From Janthinobacterium sp. 61 (GTDB lineage Bacteria > Pseudomonadota > Gammaproteobacteria > Burkholderiales > Burkholderiaceae_D), in the NCBI RefSeq assembly GCF_002846335.1, contig NZ_PJMQ01000001.1, positions 4,836,001 through 4,900,000 of the forward strand: a stretch of 64,000 nucleotides of DNA. The letters run 5' to 3'. Of the stretch, positions 18,246-26,868 are shown in pieces. Both the position numbers and the translations under genes were made by a program. The notes beneath the pieces were generated by a model, which saw nothing but the letters and a program-made list of their open reading frames with translations, was not told the DNA's origin and ran no database searches. Every line of letters begins with the position of its first letter. The stretch's first letter is position 1.

Positions 18246-19223
18246 ATGTTGATCAAGCGCAGTCCAAACGGCATCGAATTGCCGTATTCTTCCGAAATTA
18301 CGCCGCGCGCCGTGTTTGAATCGCGCCGCAGCTTCATCAAGCAAGTAGCGCTGGGTTCGATATCCAGCGCGGCCTTGCTGGAAATGGCGAGCCGCGAAGC
18401 GTTCGCGCAAGGCACGAATCCCAAGCTGGCTGCCAAGCTCAATCCCGCCTATTCAGCGCTGGAAAAGCAGACGGCCTATAAAGACGCCACCAGCTACAAC
18501 AATTTCTACGAATTCGGCACGGACAAGAGCGACCCTGCGCAAAACGCTGGCACCCTGCGCACGCGGCCGTGGACAGTCAGTATCGAAGGCGAAGTGAAAA
18601 AGCCGATGACCCTGGATCTCGATGCCTTGCTGAAGCTGGCGCCGCTGGAAGAGCGCGTGTACCGGCTGCGCTGCGTGGAAGGCTGGTCGATGGTCATCCC
18701 GTGGGTCGGTTATTCCTTCTCGGAAATCATCAAGAAGGTTGAGCCGACGGGCAATGCCAAGTACGTGGAATTCATCACCCTGGCCGACAAGAAGCAAATG
18801 CCGGGCGTGGGCAGCCGCGTGCTGCAGTGGCCCTATACGGAAGGCTTGCGCATCGATGAAGCGAACCATCCGCTGGCGCTGCTGACCCTGGGCATGTATG
18901 GCGAAACCTTGCCGAACCAGAACGGCGCGCCCGTGCGCATGGTCTTGCCGTGGAAATATGGTTTCAAGTCAGCCAAATCCATCGTCAAGATCCGTTTCGT
19001 CAAGGAACAGCCGCGCACCTCGTGGAACCTGTCGGCGCCGTCCGAATACGGTTTTTACTCGAATGTGAACCCGAACGTCGATCATCCGCGCTGGTCGCAA
19101 GCTTCCGAGCGGCGCATTGGCGAAGACGGTTTTCTCGCGCGCAAGCGCAAGACCCTGATGTTCAACGGCTACAACGATGTCGCTTCCTTGTATGCGGGCA
19201 TGGATCTGAAGAAGTTTTTTTAA
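18246..19223 (+). CDS. msrP: Protein-methionine-sulfoxide reductase catalytic subunit MsrP (YedY)
   Basis: Periplasmic molybdopterin enzyme that reduces methionine sulfoxide in proteins. A Tat signal is visible as [12 protein letters not shown] (near residue 20) with cleavage after AFAQ. The Mo-ligand cysteine is about C141 in [15 protein letters not shown]. The 325 residues match the family. CCCGGAGCCGCC precedes the ATG. It is followed after nine bases by its membrane heme partner msrQ. Confidence 0.96.
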   Translation: MLIKRSPNGIELPYSSEITPRAVFESRRSFIKQVALGSISSAALLEMASREAFAQGTNPKLAAKLNPAYSALEKQTAYKDATSYNNFYEFGTDKSDPAQNAGTLRTRPWTVSIEGEVKKPMTLDLDALLKLAPLEERVYRLRCVEGWSMVIPWVGYSFSEIIKKVEPTGNAKYVEFITLADKKQMPGVGSRVLQWPYTEGLRIDEANHPLALLTLGMYGETLPNQNGAPVRMVLPWKYGFKSAKSIVKIRFVKEQPRTSWNLSAPSEYGFYSNVNPNVDHPRWSQASERRIGEDGFLARKRKTLMFNGYNDVASLYAGMDLKKFF

Positions 19224-19232
19224 GGAAAGACC

Positions 19233-19886
19233 ATGGCCATCAATCCCACGACCAGGCAGCTGTCGCTGCTGAAAAGCCTGATTTTCTTGCTGGCGCTGCT
19301 GCCGTTTGCACGCATGGTCTGGCTGACGTACACGGGGCAACTGGTGGAACCGCTGGAATTCATCACGCGCGGCACGGGCGACTGGACCCTGTATTTCCTG
19401 TGTATCAGCCTGGCGGTCACGCCCTTGCGGCGCCTCACCCAATGGAATTGGCTGATCAAGCTGCGGCGCATGCTGGGCCTGTTCGCGTTTTTCTACGCGG
19501 CGCTGCATTTCACCACGTTCCTGTGGTTCGATCACTTTTTTGATGTGCAGGAAATGTGGAAGGATGTGCTCAAGCGTCCGTTCATCACGGTGGGCTTTAT
19601 CGCCTTCGTCTTGCTCATCCCGCTGGCCGTGACGAGCACGAACGGCATGGTGAAACGCCTGGGCGGCAAGCGCTGGCAGTGGCTGCACCGCCTGATCTAT
19701 GTCATCGCGCCCCTGGGCATCCTGCATTTCTGGTGGATGAAGGCGGGCAAGAATAATTTCGCGCAACCCATTCTTTTTGGCAGTATCGTCGCGCTACTTC
19801 TGCTAATTCGCGTTTATTTCGCCTGGAGTAAACGAGAGAAAAGCGCCAGGACGGCCAAAGCAGCCACCCCGGTGCGTTCCGTTTAA
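19233..19886 (+). CDS. msrQ: Heme-binding membrane subunit MsrQ (YedZ)
   Basis: Six-helix b-type heme protein that passes quinol electrons to MsrP. Of 217 residues, helices begin near 12, 48, 80, 118, 150 and 175. Candidate heme ligands are the His in FFYAALHFTTFLWFDH and in WQWLHRLIY...ILHFWW. AAGGAAAGACC precedes the ATG. The stop overlaps the stop of the convergent lptM-like gene. Confidence 0.95.
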   Translation: MAINPTTRQLSLLKSLIFLLALLPFARMVWLTYTGQLVEPLEFITRGTGDWTLYFLCISLAVTPLRRLTQWNWLIKLRRMLGLFAFFYAALHFTTFLWFDHFFDVQEMWKDVLKRPFITVGFIAFVLLIPLAVTSTNGMVKRLGGKRWQWLHRLIYVIAPLGILHFWWMKAGKNNFAQPILFGSIVALLLLIRVYFAWSKREKSARTAKAATPVRSV

Positions 19887-20065
19887 GTGGCTGGTACGAT
19901 CACTGGCGGCGGCGGCACGGGTGCCGGTTCGACCGGCCCTTTGTCTGGTGCGCCCTTGGCCGCTGGCGGCTTGGGCAGGTACAGGGGGCCGGGCTGGCCG
20001 CAGCCGGCCAGGACGCTAGAGACCACAATGGCGATGCCGATATAAAACGCTGAGGATGACTTCAC
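19883..20065 (-). CDS. lptM: LptM (YifL)-type small lipoprotein
   Basis: Short outer-membrane lipoprotein of 60 residues, related to LptM, which helps the LptD/E translocon mature. The signal peptide ends in the lipobox VLAGC, followed by the family signature GQPGPLYLPKPP, then a Pro/Ala-rich tail. The start is taken as GTG at 20065 (encoding MKSSSAF...); another GTG lies 12 bases upstream at 20077. It is convergent with msrQ and divergent from cyaY by about 40 bases. Confidence 0.8.
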   Translation of the reverse strand: MKSSSAFYIGIAIVVSSVLAGCGQPGPLYLPKPPAAKGAPDKGPVEPAPVPPPPVIVPAT

Positions 20066-20105
20066 GATTAGAATCACGGTTTGATTAAGATCTTTGGAGT
20101 GTAGC

Positions 20106-20435
20106 ATGAGCGAATCGGAATTCCTGGCCCTGGCCGAAGCCACCCTGACCCAGATCGAGGCGGCGCTGGACCGGCTGAACGATGAAGACGTGCTCGACGT
20201 CGAATGCAGCCGCAGCGGCAATGTGCTGGAAATCGAGTTCATCGACAACGGCACGAAAATCATCGTCAACAGCCAGGCCCCCATGCGCGAAATGTGGGTG
20301 GCTGCCCGTTCCGGCGGTTTCCACTACAAGCGCGTAGGCGACGAGTGGATCAACACGCGCGACAGCTCGGAACTGTTTGCGGCCCTGTCGGCCATGGCCA
20401 GCGAGCAGGCCGGTGCACCCGTGGTCCTGAAATAA
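20106..20435 (+). CDS. cyaY: Frataxin-like iron donor CyaY
   Basis: Small acidic protein of 109 residues that binds iron and modulates IscS in Fe-S cluster assembly. The N-terminal acidic helix (MSESEFLALAEATLTQIEAALD..DEDVLDVE) and the strands around NGTKIIVNSQAP..MWVAARSGGFHY are typical. The ATG at 20106 is preceded by GGAGTGTAGC; an ATG four codons upstream is less likely. Confidence 0.95.
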   Translation: MSESEFLALAEATLTQIEAALDRLNDEDVLDVECSRSGNVLEIEFIDNGTKIIVNSQAPMREMWVAARSGGFHYKRVGDEWINTRDSSELFAALSAMASEQAGAPVVLK

Positions 20436-20454
20436 GCTTTTCGCCGCGGCAATC

Positions 20455-20486
20455 AAAAAGGGCAGACTTTGCAGTCTGCCCTTTTT
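20455..20486. terminator. Bidirectional terminator between cyaY and mrcA
   Basis: AAAAAGGGCAGACT and AGTCTGCCCTTTTT with a four-base loop form a perfect stem flanked by A and T runs, serving both convergent genes. Confidence 0.9.
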
Positions 20487-20499
20487 GCATCAAACGATC

Positions 20500-22845
20500 T
20501 TAGAACAGTTCGTTCTTGACGGCTTCCTTGGCTTTTTCTTCCTCCGGCGTGCCGCGTGCCGCGCCTTCCAGGCTGCCTACGCCCGTGCCCGGTGGATTTT
20601 CCGCATAGTAATACTCGTCGCCCACGTGGATCAGGCCTTCCGGTACCGCGCGTTCCTCGACGGGAATGCTTTTCAGGGCTTTTGCCATGTAGCTGATCCA
20701 GATCGGCAAGGCCAGGCCGCCGCCCGTTTCCCGGTTGCCCAGGTTGCGCGGCTGGTCGTAACCGATCCAGGCGATACCTACCAGCTTGGCCTGGTAACCG
20801 GCGAACCAGGCGTCGATGGAATCGTTGGTGGTGCCCGTCTTGCCTGCCAGGTCAGGGCGCTTCAAGGCCATGGCCTTGTTCGCCGTGCCGAAGCGCACGA
20901 CGTCGTTGAGCATGCTATTCATCATGAAGGCATTGCGCTCGTCGATGACGCGGTTGGCTTCTTCGCCCGCCAGGTCCGGCTTGGCTTGCGACAGGATATT
21001 GCCATCGCTATCGGTCACCTTGGCGATCAGATACGGATTGATCTTGTAGCCACCGTTGGCAAACACGGCGTAGGCGCCCGCCATCTGCAGCGGCGTCACG
21101 TTGCCGGCGCCCAGGGCCAGGGTCAGGTACGGCGGGTTCTTGTCCGCGTCAAAGCCGAAGCGCGTCGCGTATTCCTGGCCATACTTGGCGCCGATCTTGT
21201 GCAGGATGCGGATGGAAATCATGTTCTTCGATTTCATCAAGCCCTTGCGCATGGTCATCGGACCATCGTATTTGCTGTCGTAGTTCTTCGGTTCCCACGC
21301 CTGGCCGCCCGTCTGGCCCGCGTCGAACGAGATCGGCGCATCGTTGATGATGGTGGCTGGCGACAGGCCGCGTTCCAGCGAAGCGGAATAGATGAAGGGC
21401 TTGAAGGCCGAACCTGGCTGGCGCCACGCCTGCGTGACATGGTTGAACTTGTTGCGGTTGTAGTCGAAGCCGCCCACCATGGCGCGGATGGCACCGTCGG
21501 TGGTGCTGGCCGAAACGAAGGCCGATTGGACTTCCGGCATCTGCGTCAAGACCCAGGTGTTGCCTTCCTGCATGACGCGGATCACGGCGCCGCGCTTGAT
21601 ACGGCGGTTCGGTGCCGCTTTTTCCGACAGCCAGGCCGCGCCGAATGTCAGGCCGGGGCCCGTAATGGTGATTTCTTCGCCGGCCGAAGTGACTGCCTGC
21701 AGCGATTTGGGCGAGGCTTGCAGCACCATGGCGGCGATGATGTCGTCGCTGTCCGGGTGGTCGGCCAGTTCTGTCTCGATGGCGTCATCCGCTTCTGCCT
21801 TGGTTTTCGGAATCTCGATGTAGGCTTCCGGACCGCGGTAGCCGTGGCGTTTCTCGTAATCCATCACGCCCTTGCGCAAGGCAATGTAGGCAGCGTCCTG
21901 ATCGGCTTTGGTGATGGTGGTGTAGACGTTCAGGCCGCGCGTATACGTGTCTTCCTTGAATTGCTCGTAGACCAGCTGGCGCGCCATTTCCGACACGTAT
22001 TCCGCGTGCACGCCGAAGGCGCTGCTGTCGGTTTTTACTTTCAGCTCTTCATTCTTGGCTTCCGTGTACTGCTCTGGCGTAATGTAGCCCAGCTGCGCCA
22101 TGCGCTGCAGAATGTATTGCTGGCGCATGCGCGCGCGTTTCGGGTTGACGACTGGATTGTAGGCCGACGGCGCTTTCGGCAAGCCGGCCAGCATGGCCGC
22201 TTCGGCCACGGTGAGATCCTGGATATTCTTGCCGAAATAGATTTGTGCGGCCGAGGCGAAACCGTAGGCGCGCTGACCCAGATAAATCTGGTTCATATAC
22301 ACTTCGAGGATCTGGTCCTTGCTAAGGTTTTTCTCGATCTTCCACGCCAGCAAGACTTCATACGCCTTGCGCTTCAAGGTCTGTTCACTGGACAGGAAGA
22401 AATTGCGCGCCACCTGCTGCGTGATGGTCGAGGCGCCTTGCTTGGCGCCGCCCGTCAGGTTGTGCAGGGCCGCGCGGGTGATGCCCAGATAGTCGACACC
22501 GCCATGTTCATAGAAGCGGTCATCTTCGATGGCCAGCACGGCTTTCTTCATGACATCGGGAATATCCTTGATATGCACCATGTTGCGCCGTTCTTCACCG
22601 AACTCGCCGATCAGCACACTGTCGGACGTGAACACGCGCAGCGGCATTTTCGGCTTGTAATCGGTCAAGGTATCGAGCGCAGGCAGGTTCGGATAGGCCA
22701 TGGCCAGGCCAAAAACCACCAGCAAGACGCCGACGATGCCCAGGCCCAGCAGCGATACCAGCGCCATCAGCAGAAAACGTTTGGGTTTGCTGCCCTTGGT
22801 GGGCGGCTTCGAGCCAGCGGAGCCAGCGGTGTTTGAAGATGTCAT
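20500..22845 (-). CDS. mrcA: Penicillin-binding protein 1A (class A)
   Basis: Bifunctional peptidoglycan glycosyltransferase and transpeptidase anchored in the inner membrane. TM helix about 24-50. The GT51 domain shows catalytic E107 in AIEDDRFYEHGG and GASTITQQVARNF. The transpeptidase domain shows GSAFKPF (SxxK) near residue 480 and KTGTT near 670. The 781 residues are normal for the family. It is divergent from the pil cluster, the standard proteobacterial mrcA-pil/hof layout. Confidence 0.96.
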   Translation of the reverse strand: MTSSNTAGSAGSKPPTKGSKPKRFLLMALVSLLGLGIVGVLLVVFGLAMAYPNLPALDTLTDYKPKMPLRVFTSDSVLIGEFGEERRNMVHIKDIPDVMKKAVLAIEDDRFYEHGGVDYLGITRAALHNLTGGAKQGASTITQQVARNFFLSSEQTLKRKAYEVLLAWKIEKNLSKDQILEVYMNQIYLGQRAYGFASAAQIYFGKNIQDLTVAEAAMLAGLPKAPSAYNPVVNPKRARMRQQYILQRMAQLGYITPEQYTEAKNEELKVKTDSSAFGVHAEYVSEMARQLVYEQFKEDTYTRGLNVYTTITKADQDAAYIALRKGVMDYEKRHGYRGPEAYIEIPKTKAEADDAIETELADHPDSDDIIAAMVLQASPKSLQAVTSAGEEITITGPGLTFGAAWLSEKAAPNRRIKRGAVIRVMQEGNTWVLTQMPEVQSAFVSASTTDGAIRAMVGGFDYNRNKFNHVTQAWRQPGSAFKPFIYSASLERGLSPATIINDAPISFDAGQTGGQAWEPKNYDSKYDGPMTMRKGLMKSKNMISIRILHKIGAKYGQEYATRFGFDADKNPPYLTLALGAGNVTPLQMAGAYAVFANGGYKINPYLIAKVTDSDGNILSQAKPDLAGEEANRVIDERNAFMMNSMLNDVVRFGTANKAMALKRPDLAGKTGTTNDSIDAWFAGYQAKLVGIAWIGYDQPRNLGNRETGGGLALPIWISYMAKALKSIPVEERAVPEGLIHVGDEYYYAENPPGTGVGSLEGAARGTPEEEKAKEAVKNELF

Positions 22846-23137
22846 GCGTCGTATGTCTTTCGGTTAATTATGCCGGTCAATTATAAGCGAGCTTGCCGGG
22901 GTGGCAGCGCGCCGTGGCGCTTGCCGGGGGAAGTGTCGACACTTGTCGATACTCTATATAAGCGTGTATTGGCCCGCTGGCAACCAGGATTTGGTAACAA
23001 TTATTCTGCGCCAGATCATAGCCGGGCCAGATAGGCGCCGCGCGCCGCAGACACCAGCGTGAAATCCATTTACAAGCCAGCGCTGCCAGGACTAGGCTTT
23101 CGGATGGCAGGATCCCCTCCCACGCTGACGTTTCTCT
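22846..23137. promoter_or_regulatory. Divergent promoter region of mrcA and pilM
   Basis: No gene is visible here. A ten-base palindrome GTGTCGACAC lies at 22933-22942, followed by TTGTCGATACTCTATATAAG, which offers a plausible -35/-10 like stretch toward pilM. The assignment is tentative. Confidence 0.35.
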
Positions 23138-23779
23138 ATGAAAAACATGTCCATCCGCAGTTTTATTTGCATCGGTTTGCTGGGCGTCGACATGGCGGAC
23201 GATGCCGTGCGCGTGGTCGAGTTAACACGCAGGCGGGGTAAATTGTCATGCGGGCATTGCGGCAGCGCCGCGCTGGCGGCAGGGGTGATGCTTGAGGGCA
23301 ATGTCGAAGATGTGCAGGGCCTGGCCACCACCGTGCGTCTGGCTTGGCGCAACAGTGGCAGCGGCTGCACCCGCGTGGCGCTGGCCATGCCGGCCACGGC
23401 CTTGATCACGCATGTGATACGCCTGCAGGCGGGCTTGCCGGAGGAGCAGCTCGAAATCCTGGTGGAACTGGAGGCGGCGCAATACATGCCGTTTGCGCTG
23501 GAAGACGCCAGCCTGGATTTTTACCAGCTCGGGCCGGCACCGCCGCTTGCCGGCCAGACGGAGCGGGAGATCGAAGTGCTGCTGGTGGCTGCACGACGCG
23601 CCAGCGTGCAGCGCCGCCTCGATGCGGCTACGGCGGCCGGCTTGACGCCCGTCGTCATGGATAGCGAAGCGCTGGCGCGCCAGGCGGCCGTTGCACAAGG
23701 GGGATGGCAAGCTTTGCCGGACAGCGGCCTGGCATTTCAGCTGGCCTGGGGGCTGGCTTTGCACCGGTACGCCCGATGA
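23138..23779 (+). CDS. pilM: PilM-like protein lacking its second ATPase half
   Basis: Cytoplasmic actin-like component of the type IV pilus alignment complex. Residues 1-180 align by eye with the first half of PilM: GVDMADDAVRVVEL (phosphate-1 region), VALAMPATALITHVIRLQ, the central ELEAAQYMPFALEDASLDFYQL block, and VMDSEALARQAAV. The next 140-150 residues of a normal PilM (phosphate-2 DVGA region, FGG..LT block, adenosine loop AGG) are absent. The protein jumps to FQLAWGLALHRYA, which matches the extreme C-terminus of PilM. Total is 213 residues against about 350. The frame is open without a gap, so this is an in-frame internal deletion, not a frameshift. It overlaps pilN by ATGA. Confidence 0.8.
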   Translation: MKNMSIRSFICIGLLGVDMADDAVRVVELTRRRGKLSCGHCGSAALAAGVMLEGNVEDVQGLATTVRLAWRNSGSGCTRVALAMPATALITHVIRLQAGLPEEQLEILVELEAAQYMPFALEDASLDFYQLGPAPPLAGQTEREIEVLLVAARRASVQRRLDAATAAGLTPVVMDSEALARQAAVAQGGWQALPDSGLAFQLAWGLALHRYAR

Positions 23780-24348
23780 AGGCCGTGGCGCAAGTGCCAT
23801 GTATCAACCTTTTGCCGCATCGGCAGGCGACACGGCGCCGGCGTATGCAGGTGCTGCTGTGGCAGCTGGCCGGCGGGGCGCTGCTGGGATTGCTGCTGGC
23901 CCTGGCTGCAGGCGCCTGGCTGCAGCAGCGGCTCGACGCGCAGCTGCACCGTCAGGAGGGCTGGCGCAATGCCATGCAGCAAGTCAATGCCATCCTTGTC
24001 ACCGGCAAGCTGGTGCAGGGCGAGATGGCGGCGCTGTTGCTGCGCCAACAGGCCATTGCCAGTTTGCAAGAACAACGCAATGCCTGGGTGCGCATGCTGG
24101 ACGTGCTGGCCCAGGCGATGCCGGCCGGCGTGGCCTTGCACAGTGTGCGCCAGGAAACGGCGATGGTGCGCTTGCAAGGGCGTGCAGTCTCGCAGGACAA
24201 GGTCGCGGCAATGCTGTTGGCGCTGGAACAGGCAGCGCCCTGGTCCCGCCCGGAATTGTTGGAAGTGCGGCTGGAAGTGCGCGGTGCGGCAGATGGTGCG
24301 GTGGAATGGACGATACGGCTGGCGTTGGCTAGCGCTGGGCAATCTTAG
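23776..24348 (+). CDS. pilN: Type IV pilus assembly protein PilN
   Basis: Inner-membrane protein of the alignment complex, 190 residues. The N-terminal PilM-binding motif is intact as INLLPHRQ (about 10-17), followed by a basic patch, one TM helix (about 25-45), a periplasmic coiled coil, and a ferredoxin-like domain in the C-terminal half. The ATG at 23776 overlaps the pilM stop. Retention of the INLLP motif implies it still binds the shortened PilM. Confidence 0.88.
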   Translation: MKAVAQVPCINLLPHRQATRRRRMQVLLWQLAGGALLGLLLALAAGAWLQQRLDAQLHRQEGWRNAMQQVNAILVTGKLVQGEMAALLLRQQAIASLQEQRNAWVRMLDVLAQAMPAGVALHSVRQETAMVRLQGRAVSQDKVAAMLLALEQAAPWSRPELLEVRLEVRGAADGAVEWTIRLALASAGQS

Positions 24349-24363
24349 TCGTGGAGGTTGATG

Positions 24364-25398
24364 ATGCTGAGCTTGAAGACCGCATCGCTGTGGCCGCTAC
24401 CCGTGCGTCTCGCTTGCGCTGCCCTGTCTGGCATGCTGGTGGCCGCCCTGCTGCACGCCGCATGGCTGGATGACATGATGGCTGCCGTGGAGGCGGCGCA
24501 AAGGGAAGAAGGCCGCTTGCGCGCCGAGTATGTGTCGGCGCAGGCCCGGGCGAAGCAATTGCCGCAGTGGCGTGCGCAGCAGCGCCAGGCTGGCGCCGAG
24601 CTGGCCCTCCTGGAACAGCAGCTGCCCGACCAGCAAGCGATGGCGGTGCTGTTGACGGACATCAACGCCGTAGGCCAGTCGCGCGGTCTGCAATTTTCAC
24701 TGTTCAAGCCGGGTGCGCCCCGGCCGCGAGCGCCATATGTCGCCTTGCCGATCACCATACAGTTGCGCGGCAGCTATCACGCCATGGGGGCGCTGCTGGC
24801 AGACCTGGCGCGTCTGCCGCGCATCGTCACGGTGCATGAGCTTGCCTTGACTCTCGGCAAGGATCGCTTGCTGACGCTCGATGCCGTACTGCAGGCGTAT
24901 CGCTTGCCCGAAGCGGGGGAACGGGCGGCGCAAGCTGCCTTGTCGTCCAAGGCGGGCCGCTCCGCAGCCGCGCCTGCATGGCATCCGCTTGCCACGGTCG
25001 CGCCATATCCCTACGAGGCCGCCGCCTTGGCCGACCCTTTTGGCGCATTGCCTCCAGCGCCCGCGCCCGGCCAGCGGGGCAGCGTGGCGGGGCCCGACCC
25101 GCGCCGTGTGCGCGAACCGCTGGAAAGCGTGGCATTGCCGGCCATCAGCATGGTGGGCAGCGTGCAACAGGCCGGGCGCCTGAACGCGCTGCTGCTGGCG
25201 GGCCAGCGCGTGTACCGGGTGGCGGCAGGGCAGTATCTGGGGCCGGACCATGGCTTGGTCACGCAAATCAGCGAACAGGCGCTGCAGTACAGGGAGTTGC
25301 TGCAGGATGCGGGGGGCGGGTGGCGCGAACGGCATGGCAGCCTGTCCCTGCAAAAGCCGGGTGACACCAAGGCCAGCGTGCCGGAGGCCACGCCATGA
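24364..25398 (+). CDS. PilO-PilP fusion protein
   Basis: A single 344-residue polypeptide that joins two alignment-complex proteins. Residues 1-185 are PilO-like: TM helix about 12-33, coiled coil to about 85, then the ferredoxin-like domain with LPITIQLRGSYHAMGALLADLARLPRIVTV. After an Ala/Pro-rich linker, residues from about 215 are PilP-like: ADPFGALP, REPLESVALPAISMVGSV, YRVAAGQYLGPDHGLVTQI and GGGWRERHGSLSLQ. No stop, start or lipobox separates the two parts, so PilP has lost its own lipoprotein signal and is tethered through PilO. GGAGG six bases upstream supports the ATG at 24364; ATG at 24361 and TTG at 24358 are alternatives. Overlaps pilQ by ATGA. Confidence 0.87.
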   Translation: MLSLKTASLWPLPVRLACAALSGMLVAALLHAAWLDDMMAAVEAAQREEGRLRAEYVSAQARAKQLPQWRAQQRQAGAELALLEQQLPDQQAMAVLLTDINAVGQSRGLQFSLFKPGAPRPRAPYVALPITIQLRGSYHAMGALLADLARLPRIVTVHELALTLGKDRLLTLDAVLQAYRLPEAGERAAQAALSSKAGRSAAAPAWHPLATVAPYPYEAAALADPFGALPPAPAPGQRGSVAGPDPRRVREPLESVALPAISMVGSVQQAGRLNALLLAGQRVYRVAAGQYLGPDHGLVTQISEQALQYRELLQDAGGGWRERHGSLSLQKPGDTKASVPEATP

Positions 25399-26822
25399 AG
25401 CCGTTTATGTGGATGTGCTCGATGTGTTGGGCACTGCTGCATGGCGTCGTTCTGGCCGGGGACGAGGCGGTGGTGCTGGTGACTGCGCCGCGCGTGTATG
25501 CCGGCGAGAAGATCTCCGTCGATTTCCAGAACGTGGGTGTGCGCGCGGCCCTGCACATCCTGGCCGACGCGTCGGGGCAAAACATCATCGCCAGCGACAG
25601 CGTGACGGGCAACCTGACCCTGCGCCTGCGTGACTTGCCGTGGGACCAGGCGCTCGACGTGCTGCTGCAGGCGAAGGGCCTGGACATGCGGCGCAATGGC
25701 AATGTGCTGTGGATCGCGCCGCGCGAGGAAATGCTGGCGCGCGAAAAACTGGAACTGGAGCAGCGCGCGCAGATCGCGGAACTCGAACCCTTGCAGTCGG
25801 CCATCTTCCCGCTCAATTACCAGAAAGCGGAAGCGTTCCGCACGGTGTTCGGCCTGGACGCGGGGGAAGGGCGCAGCCGGCTGTTGTCGCGCCGTGGCAG
25901 CGTGCTGATCGAGCCGCGCACGAATCAGCTGTTCGTGACCGACGTGCCGGCGCGCCTGGAGCAGATCCGTCAACTGATTGCCAAGACTGATATTGCTACG
26001 CGGCAAGTGATGATCGAGGCACGCATCGTCGAAGCGAACGACAGTTTCAGCCGCAACCTGGGCGCGCGCCTGGGTTTTACGGACCAGCGCCTGGCACAGG
26101 GCCAGCAGCCCGGTTTTTCTTTGGGCGGCAGTGGACGCCGCGCGGCCATCGGCGGCAGCTACCAGGGTGTGGGCGAGGCGACGGGGCAAACGGTGGCCGG
26201 CGCCGGCGCTTTTGTGCCGAACACGCAATTCGTCAACTTGCCGGCCGCCAGCATCAATGGCCTGCCGCCGGCCAGCTTCGCCCTGAGCCTGTTTTCGGCG
26301 GCCGCCAACCGCTTTTTGAACCTGGAACTGTCCGCGCTGGAAGCGGACGGCAGGGGCAAGATCATTTCCAGCCCCCGCGTGGTGACGGCCGACAAAGTGC
26401 TGGCGCTGATCGAACAGGGCATCGAATTGCCCTACCAGGTGGCCACCAGCAGCGGCGCCACGTCGATCACGTTCCGCAAGGCGAACCTGCGCCTGGAGGT
26501 AACGCCGCAGATCACACCGGACGGCAACGTGGTGCTGGAAGTGGACGTCAACAAGGACAGTGTGGGCCAGGAAACCCGTTCCGGCTTCGCCATCGACACC
26601 AAGCACGTGCGCACGCAGGTGATGGTGGAAGACGGCGGCACGGTGGTGCTGGGCGGTATTTATCAGCAGTCCGAACGGGGCACGGACAGCAAGGTGCCGA
26701 TTCTTGGCGACATCCCCGTGTTGGGTGTTTTTTTCCGCAGTACGGGCCGCAGTCAAGAAAAAACGGAACTCATGGTGTTTATTACGCCGAAAATAGTGGC
26801 AGATCGCCCAGCAACACGTTAA
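25395..26822 (+). CDS. pilQ: Short PilQ-type secretin without AMIN domains
   Basis: Outer-membrane secretin of 475 residues. A signal peptide (to about residue 21) is followed directly by an STN domain (VDFQNVGVRAALHILADASGQNIIAS), an N1-type domain (about 135-210, IFPLNYQKAEAFRTVF..ANQLFVTD-like region) and the secretin barrel from about 310 (KIISSPRVVTADKVLALIEQG, NVVLEVDVNKDSVG, VPILGDIPVLGVFF). Canonical betaproteobacterial PilQ has about 700 residues with N-terminal peptidoglycan-binding AMIN domains; none is present here. The size resembles E. coli HofQ or Haemophilus ComE. It is the last gene of the coupled pil run. Confidence 0.9.
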   Translation: MKPFMWMCSMCWALLHGVVLAGDEAVVLVTAPRVYAGEKISVDFQNVGVRAALHILADASGQNIIASDSVTGNLTLRLRDLPWDQALDVLLQAKGLDMRRNGNVLWIAPREEMLAREKLELEQRAQIAELEPLQSAIFPLNYQKAEAFRTVFGLDAGEGRSRLLSRRGSVLIEPRTNQLFVTDVPARLEQIRQLIAKTDIATRQVMIEARIVEANDSFSRNLGARLGFTDQRLAQGQQPGFSLGGSGRRAAIGGSYQGVGEATGQTVAGAGAFVPNTQFVNLPAASINGLPPASFALSLFSAAANRFLNLELSALEADGRGKIISSPRVVTADKVLALIEQGIELPYQVATSSGATSITFRKANLRLEVTPQITPDGNVVLEVDVNKDSVGQETRSGFAIDTKHVRTQVMVEDGGTVVLGGIYQQSERGTDSKVPILGDIPVLGVFFRSTGRSQEKTELMVFITPKIVADRPATR

Positions 26823-26868
26823 TGTCACATCTTTACGTTTAAGTAACAATGCAAACGAAAGCGGACTG

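Noticed and set aside
20485..22836. A 783-codon open frame on the plus strand opposite mrcA
   Set aside because: It is antisense to a clear PBP1A gene with intact motifs, is rich in Arg/His/Gln as expected for a high-GC shadow frame, and has no recognisable domain.
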